From: Planctomycetota bacterium
GTDB taxonomy: Bacteria; Planctomycetota; UBA11346
Assembly: GCA_947440715.1 (NCBI GenBank)
Contig: CANETI010000136.1
Span: forward strand, 1 to 6,945
Reading direction: 5' to 3'
DNA length: 6,945 nt
Shown: in pieces, positions 1 through 5,415 of the stretch
Layout of the letters: every line of letters starts with the position of its first letter
Numbering within the stretch: position 1 is the first letter of the stretch
Made by a program: the position numbers and the translations under genes
The notes under the pieces: model-generated
What the model was told of the DNA's origin: nothing
Database searches by the model: none
What the model saw: only the letters and a program-made list of their open reading frames with translations

Positions 1-958
1 AATTATCTTCTGCGCTGGTGATGATCAGGGTTTGCCCATCATGGGCTGCAGCGATGTCGATGAAATTAGTGCCGGTCGTATTGGCGACTTCAACGTCTTT
101 GGGATTTTTCCGGATACGCACAAACGGGCGTTTACCGTAGGCGTTTGCCCAGGTCGCTAAAACATGGTCGCTGGTTTTTCCAGCGGCTAAAGTGGCCGTG
201 ATGGTGGTATGGATGCCGCGGGTAATGGGCGCTAAATGCGGAACGAATGAGAGGTGAACTGGCTTGCCAGCGGCGAGGGTTAATTCTTGGTCAATTTCAC
301 CGGTGTGTTGATGGCCAACAGGACGGTAGCTGTGGAGATTTTCGTTCAGCGCATAAAAGAGATTATTGTTTGACTCGATAAATTTTTTACCGGCACCAGA
401 AACACCGGAATAACCAATGGCGACCAATGGCGAGTCGAGATTAAGGATGCCAGCTTTAATTAAGGGCACGAGAGGTAGGATGATGCTGGTTGCGTAGCAA
501 CCAGGGTTTCCAACGACCTGAGCTTTTTTAATCGCGTCGGTATGAATTTCGCTCAATCCGTAGACGGCGGTCGGTAATAATTCAGGACAGGCATGATCAT
601 CGCCATACCATTTTTTATAGGCCGCATGGTCATGTAAACGGAACTCAGCGCCAATATCAACTAGCTTCAATCCGCTCTTGAGCAGCTCGGGTACCACCTT
701 GGTTACTTCTGGGCTCTTCTTAGCCAAGATCACCGCTTTTGCGCCGCTGGCGCGGATGACCTCAGGCGTGTCTTGTGCCATGACCAAGTCGGTTTCACCG
801 GCAAAGCTGGGTAAGGCGTCGGCAACATGCTGGCCGTGTAAGCGATCACTACCAGCGTGGACCACGGTAAAATGTGGGTGGTTGAGCAAGATACGCAGGG
901 CGATTTCCCCTGCATAACCGGTCACACCAAGAATCGCGACGGGAATGGGCGCAGTCAT
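1..958 (-). CDS. argC: N-acetyl-gamma-glutamyl-phosphate reductase, C-terminus cut by window edge
   Basis: ArgC makes N-acetylglutamate semialdehyde from N-acetylglutamyl phosphate using NADPH, the third step of arginine/ornithine synthesis in the cytoplasm. The translation shows the N-terminal nucleotide-binding motif GVTGYAG at residues 11-17, the catalytic-cysteine motif GNPGCYAT at 150-157 (Cys154), SGVSGAG at 184-190, the histidine region GHQHTGEID at 215-223, and PHLAPITRG at 240-248, all in the family's order. I see 319 residues with no stop. Full-length members are about 340-350 residues, so roughly 25-30 are missing beyond position 1. The ATG at 958-956 gives the normal N-terminus and has AGGA about 9 nt upstream. 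It lies 331 bp downstream of the transaldolase gene on the same strand, but the hairpin-rich gap argues against simple co-transcription. Identification is firm. Confidence 0.96.
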   Translation of the reverse strand, partial: MTAPIPVAILGVTGYAGEIALRILLNHPHFTVVHAGSDRLHGQHVADALPSFAGETDLVMAQDTPEVIRASGAKAVILAKKSPEVTKVVPELLKSGLKLVDIGAEFRLHDHAAYKKWYGDDHACPELLPTAVYGLSEIHTDAIKKAQVVGNPGCYATSIILPLVPLIKAGILNLDSPLVAIGYSGVSGAGKKFIESNNNLFYALNENLHSYRPVGHQHTGEIDQELTLAAGKPVHLSFVPHLAPITRGIHTTITATLAAGKTSDHVLATWANAYGKRPFVRIRKNPKDVEVANTTGTNFIDIAAAHDGQTLIITSAEDN

Positions 959-1030
959 AAGCAGGCTTCCTGAGAGCGGCATTCCATCGTTAGACGGATT
1001 TAGGGCAATGGACTTGTTGTAGACTCGGAG

Positions 1031-1090
1031 TCCGGGAGTCCGGAAGTCCGGAAATCCGGAAGTCCGGAAGTCCGGAAGTCCGGAAGTCCT
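1031..1090. repeat. 8-bp tandem repeat array (TCCGGAAG, 7 units)
   Basis: Seven head-to-tail 8-bp units run from 1031 to 1086, followed by a partial TCC. Units 1 and 3 each carry one change (TCCGGGAG, TCCGGAAA); the others are TCCGGAAG. The core TCCGGA is itself palindromic, so orientation is set by the AG spacer. The array lies upstream of argC and downstream of the transaldolase stop. It is too short-period for a CRISPR and looks like a slippage-prone microsatellite-type array. It also forms the left arm of an inverted repeat with 1257-1280. Confidence 0.95.
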
Positions 1091-1131
1091 GGGTTGTCGG
1101 ATAATTATTTACCACGGACGTTAAAATTACT

Positions 1132-1215
1132 GCTGCAGAAAGGTGGCGCTGCGCGCCGATGTTACGAATAATGCTCTACTCTATTCCGTGAGCGCAGCGA
1201 ACACCTTTCTGCAGC
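1132..1215 (-). terminator. Long hairpin, possible terminator of the transaldolase transcript
   Basis: Bases 1132-1145 (GCTGCAGAAAGGTG) are exactly complementary to 1202-1215. After a 1/2-nt internal mismatch, 1147-1154 (CGCTGCGC) pairs with 1192-1199. That makes a stem of 22 base pairs with a 37-nt loop. Read on the minus strand, as in the transaldolase mRNA, the stem is followed closely by GTAATTTTAACG, a short T-tract. The position, about 75 nt past the transaldolase stop, fits a terminator. The large loop and short T-run make it atypical. Confidence 0.45.
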
Positions 1216-1256
1216 CGAACAATAAATCTACAAAATTAAATAACCATCGATCACGC

Positions 1257-1280
1257 AGGACTTCCGGACTTCCGGACTCC
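1257..1280. repeat. Inverted copy of the TCCGGAAG array (right arm)
   Basis: The reverse complement of these 24 bases matches 1067-1090 at 23 of 24 positions. It contains two full units plus flanking partial units in the opposite orientation to the main array. It ends about 10 bp before the transaldolase stop codon (1290-1292). Together with the left array it brackets a 166-bp spacer. Confidence 0.9.
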
Positions 1281-1289
1281 CCCGGATTC

Positions 1290-2531
1290 TCACAAATATT
1301 TGCGAATACGATCATCCATCTGCAGTTGGTCGGCAATAAACGAATACAGCGCGGCATAGTTGAGCATGGTGTCGATGGCTAACTCACCGCTGGCAATACG
1401 TGCTGCCCAGGTCGCGTGCTTGGGGATCTTACCATCTTTTGCAATGGCACTGATGTCGGCGGCGGTAAATGCGGGGAATAAATCACCTACGCCGGCAGCG
1501 GCTAAACGCTTCACTAAATCGGCGGCGTCTTTGGGTGGCTTTTTGTCTAAATCTTTGGCTGCGGCATCCAGCTTTGGATCAATGTCCCAAATGGTGCTGG
1601 CGCGAATGTGTTTCGCATCGACGCCGATTGCCCATTGTACTGCGGGATCGTTTTTGACCTGATTGGTGAATGGCGCTTTCAATTCCTTAACCGACGCTTC
1701 AGCAACCGTGGTGGGCATGGTGTAAACATCGATGCCGGCTAAATCAGCGACTTGGCTTGCGCCACGGAGACTGGCTGCGATGTGCTTGGTTTTACCATTA
1801 CTTACGGCAGTTACCGTGCGTTGGCTCGCGAGCATGGCTTTTTCACCGACCATTTTACCGTCGCCCAATTTATTGTCGGACACATAGGCGTTTAAGCGGC
1901 CTAAAAAGACATTCACGTAAGCTGGTTTGGCGAATGCCGCTGCTAAGTGATTTTGCCGCGCGCTAAAACCTAAGGTGAAATTGACCGGAATGCCTTCGGC
2001 AGCTAATTGCCGTGTGGCAATTAATCCGGCGGGGGTTAGTGGTAATTTGACGATGAAGTTGGTTGGACAGATGGCATAATAGCGACGTGCGTAGTGGAGC
2101 GAACGCTCGGCATCGTTGGCTAAGTCAGTGTGTAATTCGACCGACACTTTGCCGCCAAACTTTTGCACCAAGCGTAGACCGTGATGAGCATTTAAAATAA
2201 ATGCGATTTCAATGACTTTGGTTTGTTGGTCGAGATCTTTCAGTTCTTGCGATACTTTGGTAATCAGCGCGTCGTAAATACCTTTCTGCACTTCTTTATT
2301 CAGCAAGGTGTTGTTGGTCGTCAGCGCCGTGAATTCACTGCTGTAGAGCGGAGTTGCGGCGTCCAAATCGCCTGTATCCAACCACAGCTCACTGCCCACA
2401 GCTTTCAATGCTTTCCACAGTGGATTCGATGTCGTTGTCACCCGCCCTTGTTTCAAATCCACACCCGCTTTGGCCAAGGCGGCAATGCGTTCGGCGCGTT
2501 CGGGGGACAATAAAGCAGGGGCATTCGCCAT
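1290..2531 (-). CDS. tal: Transaldolase, extended form (413 aa)
   Basis: Transaldolase moves a dihydroxyacetone unit between sugar phosphates (sedoheptulose-7-P + glyceraldehyde-3-P to erythrose-4-P + fructose-6-P) in the non-oxidative pentose phosphate pathway. Family landmarks appear in order: WLDTGD at 50-55, TTNNTLL at 71-77 (usually TNPS/TL), VELHTDL at 131-137, VKLPLT at 161-166 with the Schiff-base lysine Lys162, NFTLGFSARQ at 184-193, and FLGRL at 209-213 carrying the phosphate-binding arginine. The protein is about 100 residues longer than the ~317-residue E. coli enzyme. The extra part (from ~320) begins with a Lys/Asp/Ala-rich linker and continues as an apparently helical tail. The ATG at 2531-2529 is preferred over an in-frame TTG at 2543 because a GGAG lies 6 nt before it. 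Substrate preference (classical transaldolase or fructose-6-phosphate aldolase-like) cannot be settled here. Confidence 0.9.
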   Translation of the reverse strand: MANAPALLSPERAERIAALAKAGVDLKQGRVTTTSNPLWKALKAVGSELWLDTGDLDAATPLYSSEFTALTTNNTLLNKEVQKGIYDALITKVSQELKDLDQQTKVIEIAFILNAHHGLRLVQKFGGKVSVELHTDLANDAERSLHYARRYYAICPTNFIVKLPLTPAGLIATRQLAAEGIPVNFTLGFSARQNHLAAAFAKPAYVNVFLGRLNAYVSDNKLGDGKMVGEKAMLASQRTVTAVSNGKTKHIAASLRGASQVADLAGIDVYTMPTTVAEASVKELKAPFTNQVKNDPAVQWAIGVDAKHIRASTIWDIDPKLDAAAKDLDKKPPKDAADLVKRLAAAGVGDLFPAFTAADISAIAKDGKIPKHATWAARIASGELAIDTMLNYAALYSFIADQLQMDDRIRKYL

Positions 2532-2537
2532 GAGATT

Positions 2538-2543
2538 CTCCAA
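2538..2543 (-). promoter_or_regulatory. Ribosome binding site fixing the transaldolase start
   Basis: Minus-strand TTGGAG ends 6 nt before the ATG at 2531. The TTG in this motif is itself in frame and could be misread as a start giving four extra residues. The GGAG spacing shows it is the Shine-Dalgarno sequence instead. Confidence 0.7.
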
Positions 2544-2585
2544 AATGGATTGGTTGAGTTAGATTGAGTGTTAGTTTACCTCACA

Positions 2586-2614
2586 ATTATGTAACTGTCG
2601 TCAATGTCGTGCAA
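2586..2614 (-). promoter_or_regulatory. Putative sigma-70-type promoter for the transaldolase gene
   Basis: On the minus strand, TTGCAC (2614-2609) and CATAAT (2591-2586) are separated by 17 bp. The -10 hexamer matches consensus at 5 of 6 positions and the -35 matches only partly. It would start transcription about 50 nt before the transaldolase ATG. This is motif reading only. Confidence 0.35.
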
Positions 2615-2625
2615 AGTGTTGGTGT

Positions 2626-2656
2626 GTATCGGGATACGCGGGTTATATCCGCGTAT
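2626..2656. promoter_or_regulatory. Strong dyad between the sigma-factor stop and the transaldolase promoter
   Basis: ATACGCGG (2634-2641) is perfectly complementary to CCGCGTAT (2649-2656) across a 7-nt loop. An overlapping smaller dyad, GTATC (2626-2630) with GATAC (2633-2637), shares bases with the first arm, so the two cannot form together. The structure sits about 30 nt past the minus-strand sigma gene stop and just upstream of the predicted transaldolase -35. It could be a terminator stem, although no T-tract follows on the minus strand, or a protein-binding operator. Confidence 0.45.
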
Positions 2657-2686
2657 GCAGATGAATGAAAAACATGGATCAGCGTG

Positions 2687-4429
2687 TTATCGAGCAGCAA
2701 TTCCAACGGGTGTCGGCGGATCTTCGGAATCATCCTCCACCGCAACGGGCACAATTTTGGCGCTGAGTAAAACGATTTGTAGGGGCTCAACGAGCGGTAA
2801 TTGTTTTAACTTCGTAGATGGAGTTTGTGTGATTTGTTGTCCAAGTTGTCTGGCGAAATTGGCATTACCGCGATGCAATTCTAATGCTGAAGCAGAAACA
2901 ATCATCATGAGTGTACGATCTTGAGGAATGGTGATCGGTTGTGCGAGTTCGGAGTGGCGTAGACCGACTTCCGGTTCTTCGATTGGGTATTGTAATGCGA
3001 CGGGATTTTCAGCGCGAGAATTATTGTGGATACGAGGGTAAGAAAAGGAACTAACGACGAATGAGAGTGGCGTCACTTGTCTGTAATTGAACAAGGATAA
3101 GCGCACATCGCTTCCTGCGACATCGAAGCGACAGACAATTTTAAAACCACAGCTTAAAACGGCTATCGTGGGGTCTAATTTATTGTCGATGAAGCTATAG
3201 TCGCAAATATATGCTTGTTCCGTTCTCGATTCGATGGAAGCCAACTGATCAGGATTGGTTGATAACTTCGGTGAATATAAAGACTCGCAGTGTCCGTCCT
3301 CTAGCAGGGCGTTGATCTGAGATAAATGTTGAGATGTTAATATCGCTGAAGTCTCAAGGCGAGAGGGTAAGCCTTGTCGGTCCCACACGCTGGGATCACA
3401 AGTGATGACCTGCATAGAGATAGCAATTTGATGAGTCGGCTGTTCGTTGAGCGCTGAGTTATAGTCATTGCTGGTCATATCTGAAAAAAGATCGAACTTA
3501 CCGTTATGAATAATGACAGGTCGTGATGCCGCAATTTCGTTCCGATTACTCGTCGAAGATTGCGGTGCTTGCGGTGCTTGCGGTGTTGGGCGGAAAGCCG
3601 TGATACTGGCAATAATTACAGCGGCTCCAACAACCGAACTAGCGAATGTCCAACTCGTTAATGGTCCCCACCAGGGCGTATTCGTGGCATTGGCAGCACC
3701 CGCTGCGCCCGCGATAAAGGCCTGCATCGAAGTCCCGCCTTGGGACCTCAGCGTCGAGCAAATCTTTTCAGCTAATTGCGGGCGGACGGCAAAAGAAGCA
3801 CCAGGTAAAAACGGCACCAGGCAAGTGGCACCCAATAGCGAAAACCATCGCCGTTGTGATAAACGAGTACGAATTTTTGCGACCGTACGTAATGCGCGAC
3901 TTTCGATGGTTTTTTGCGGTAGGGCTAAACGTTGAGCAATATGGCGGAACGTCAGATCTTCGGCAAATCGAAGCCATAAGATCAGACGGTCAGTTTCGGG
4001 AATTTTTTGCAGTTCGTTTTCAATGTGATCTTGCTGAACCTCGGATTCATCCGCTGTGGCAATGGTGGTGACCGCGACGACCGCGACGCTCGCACGGCGG
4101 TGGCGCTGCGTTATTTGGCGTTCACGACGTCGCTGTTCATGGCAACAATTTGCGACAATACCACTCAACCAAGCGCGAGCACTGGTGCCGGATTTAAATG
4201 CTGCGGCATGCTGAAAGGCCAAGAGAAAGGCTGACTGCGTCGCGTCTTCAGCATCGGCAGCGTTATCGCTCAAGCGCAGGGCTAAACGAAAACAGCGCTG
4301 GCTGTGTAAGTGGACAAAGCGCTCGAAAGCCAAGCCATCACCGGCAAGGTATTGAGCGATGAGCGAAGCCCCGTCCTGGTCGGTCGTTGTGCTGGTATCG
4401 ATGAAAGCAGGAGACGAGCTTGGTACCAT
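2687..4429 (-). CDS. ECF sigma factor fused to a membrane-anchored C-terminal domain (580 aa)
   Basis: The N-terminal third is an extracytoplasmic-function sigma-70 factor. Region 2 covers about residues 22-100 and includes DAEDATQSAFLLAF at 59-72; region 4 covers about 136-190 with a helix-turn-helix (LTFRHIAQRLALPQKTIESR). Usual ECF factors end near residue 190. Here a hydrophobic stretch follows at ~195-215, then a clearer membrane-spanning segment at ~259-278 (SWTFASSVVGAAVIIASITAF is its outline), a PQAPQAPQ linker at 283-290, and a ~280-residue domain I cannot assign. Parts of that domain (ILTSQHLSQINALLE at 363-377, SPKLSTNP at 386-393, and a late ITIPQDRTLMMIVSA) faintly recall secretin-type beta domains; this is a weak impression. 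The ATG at 4429 is chosen over one 56 codons upstream because GAGGA lies 8 nt before it and the sigma fold begins just after. Divergent from the SDR gene. Target promoters are unknown. Confidence 0.85.
   Translation of the reverse strand: MVPSSSPAFIDTSTTTDQDGASLIAQYLAGDGLAFERFVHLHSQRCFRLALRLSDNAADAEDATQSAFLLAFQHAAAFKSGTSARAWLSGIVANCCHEQRRRERQITQRHRRASVAVVAVTTIATADESEVQQDHIENELQKIPETDRLILWLRFAEDLTFRHIAQRLALPQKTIESRALRTVAKIRTRLSQRRWFSLLGATCLVPFLPGASFAVRPQLAEKICSTLRSQGGTSMQAFIAGAAGAANATNTPWWGPLTSWTFASSVVGAAVIIASITAFRPTPQAPQAPQSSTSNRNEIAASRPVIIHNGKFDLFSDMTSNDYNSALNEQPTHQIAISMQVITCDPSVWDRQGLPSRLETSAILTSQHLSQINALLEDGHCESLYSPKLSTNPDQLASIESRTEQAYICDYSFIDNKLDPTIAVLSCGFKIVCRFDVAGSDVRLSLFNYRQVTPLSFVVSSFSYPRIHNNSRAENPVALQYPIEEPEVGLRHSELAQPITIPQDRTLMMIVSASALELHRGNANFARQLGQQITQTPSTKLKQLPLVEPLQIVLLSAKIVPVAVEDDSEDPPTPVGIAAR
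3561..3587. repeat. 9-bp tandem repeat coding a Pro/Gln linker
   Basis: Three consecutive 9-bp copies (TGCGGTGCT twice, then TGCGGTGTT) lie inside the long sigma-factor gene. On the minus strand they encode the PQA-type linker directly after the predicted transmembrane segment. The in-frame period allows length change without a frameshift. Confidence 0.8.
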
Positions 4430-4606
4430 GGTAAAAGTCCTCACCACATAAATGCGGCCGAAGTGCGATTTCCTGCAAGTAGTTTGCGGGTCCGATAACC
4501 ATGTTTGCCGTTTGTGGGTCAGCAACTCACAACTCGCCAGATTCGAGCGCCAGATTGGAGTGATAGAACACCTAGACCCACACTTCACCAACCCCACGAT
4601 ACCGCC
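4430..4606. promoter_or_regulatory. Divergent intergenic region between the sigma-factor and SDR genes
   Basis: These 177 bp must hold promoters for both divergent genes. I see the sigma gene ribosome binding site (minus strand GAGGA, 4442-4438) but no convincing -35/-10 pair. The SDR start at 4607 has no purine-rich Shine-Dalgarno upstream, only CCCACGATACCGCC, so it may be leaderless or translated from a weak site. The repeats listed at 4513-4582 lie in the middle and are operator candidates. Confidence 0.5.
4513..4582. repeat. 13-bp tandem repeat flanked by 8-bp inverted arms
   Basis: Two adjacent 13-bp copies, CGCCAGATTCGAG (4535-4547) and CGCCAGATTGGAG (4548-4560), differ at one base. 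They are bracketed by TGTGGGTC (4513-4520) and its exact reverse complement GACCCACA (4575-4582). Repeated sites inside a divergent promoter region are typical of binding sites for a shared regulator. Which protein binds is unknown. Confidence 0.6.
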
Positions 4607-5305
4607 ATGACTAAAACGGTCCTCATCACTGGCGCGTCATCAGGCATTGGTGCCGCATTGGCATTGGCCTTATCATCGGATTGGCATGTGGTGTTGGTGG
4701 CTCGGCGAACGGATCGGCTGGTCGCTTTAGCGGCCCAGATAAATGCCGGCGGTAGACAGGCATCAATTATTACAGCCGACATAACGAAAACGGGAGCGCC
4801 GCTCCACATCGTGGATGAGGCTGTGCGTTTGACCGGACGTTTGGATGCGCTGGTTAATAATGCGGGCGTATTTAATGTCGCCCCCGTATCAGCCATTGAT
4901 CAGGCACATGTGGTTGCGATTTGGTCGTTAAATGTCACGGCGCCAATATTATTAGCGAGTGCCGCGATTCCACATTTAGCCAAACACGGTGGCAGTATTA
5001 TTAATATCAGCTCCGTGGCGGTGGAATCGACGTTTAGCGGTTGCGCGGTGTATACGGCGAGCAAAGCCGCGCTTGAAGCGTGGAGCCGTATCGCACGTGA
5101 AGAATTACGCGCACAACGGATTCGCGTCGGCGTGGTTGCGCCTGGGGCCACCGACACCGAAGTCTGGCCCGCTGGCCAAACGTTTGATCGTACACGGATG
5201 TCCCCAGCCGCGGACGTGGCTGCGGCGATTGTGGCAGTGCTCATGATGCCCGCTGGTTCGAGCATTGATCGCTTAGTGGTGGCTCCCGCTGGTGGCGCGT
5301 TGTAA
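4607..5305 (+). CDS. Short-chain dehydrogenase/reductase (SDR), classical type
   Basis: A 232-residue classical SDR, an NAD(P)H-dependent oxidoreductase with a Rossmann fold, probably cytoplasmic. The cofactor motif TGASSGIG is at 8-15, the NNAG motif at 84-87, and the catalytic Asn-Ser-Tyr-Lys set at Asn109, Ser136, Tyr149 and Lys153, with the family's 13-residue Ser-Tyr spacing and YxxxK. PGATDTE follows at 179-185. Arg33-Arg34 at the end of the second beta strand favours NADPH, and Asp58 fits the adenine pocket. The ATG at 4607 places the first beta strand at the N-terminus as usual. An in-frame start at 4505 would add 34 residues of non-family sequence across the divergent promoter region and is rejected. 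The closest general resemblance is to YdfG/serine dehydrogenase-like SDRs, but the substrate cannot be read from sequence. Confidence 0.92.
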   Translation: MTKTVLITGASSGIGAALALALSSDWHVVLVARRTDRLVALAAQINAGGRQASIITADITKTGAPLHIVDEAVRLTGRLDALVNNAGVFNVAPVSAIDQAHVVAIWSLNVTAPILLASAAIPHLAKHGGSIINISSVAVESTFSGCAVYTASKAALEAWSRIAREELRAQRIRVGVVAPGATDTEVWPAGQTFDRTRMSPAADVAAAIVAVLMMPAGSSIDRLVVAPAGGAL

Positions 5306-5415
5306 AACGCAGTTTTTCCAGGTAAAATCGACCATAGGTAGCAGCCACCATGGCTATGTTGTATGCTATTGAAAGATTGACCGCCTAATCGTCCTTACTC
5401 AGTGCATAGTTCATT
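5306..5415 (+). promoter_or_regulatory. Gap before the second sigma factor with a small dyad
   Basis: This 110-bp gap holds a weak dyad around 5333-5358: CATAG pairs with CTATG, and AGCC with GGCT. No T-tract follows, so it is not a convincing terminator for the SDR gene. No clear -35/-10 pair and no strong ribosome binding site were found before the ATG at 5416. Whether the sigma gene has its own promoter or is read through from the SDR gene is open. Confidence 0.3.

Larger units (their letters stand above)
1031..1280. repeat. Nested inverted-repeat intergenic element (possible MITE-like unit)
   Basis: This 250-bp segment fills most of the non-coding gap 959-1289. The outer arms are the 8-bp repeat array (1031-1090) and its shorter inverted copy (1257-1280). 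Inside, a second inverted repeat pairs 1132-1154 with 1192-1215. Nested palindromy with no coding capacity resembles small non-autonomous palindromic elements. No target-site duplication or transposase is evident, so mobility is only a hypothesis. The remaining part of the gap (959-1030) is the argC leader and shows only the argC ribosome binding site. Confidence 0.5.

Noticed and set aside
678..917. Open frames on both strands inside argC
   Set aside because: argC is firmly identified in another frame by its catalytic and nucleotide-binding motifs; these are shadows.
1031..1090. CRISPR array
   Set aside because: The units are 8 bp with no spacers between them, so this is a simple tandem repeat.
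1143..1382. Plus-strand 79-codon open frame across the palindromic gap and the tal 3' end
   Set aside because: It runs through the inverted-repeat element and then antisense to the transaldolase coding region, with no family resemblance and no ribosome binding site.
2587..2790. Minus-strand 67-codon open frame overlapping the long sigma gene end
   Set aside because: It overlaps the sigma coding sequence out of frame, contains the dyad and predicted promoter, and shows no recognisable features.
4430..4597. 56-codon N-terminal extension of the long sigma factor
   Set aside because: The extension has no sigma-like sequence and crosses the divergent promoter region; the internal ATG at 4429 has a GAGGA ribosome binding site.
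4505..4606. 34-residue N-terminal extension of the SDR
   Set aside because: Classical SDRs start a few residues before the first beta strand, as the ATG at 4607 gives, and the extension overlaps the repeat-rich promoter region.
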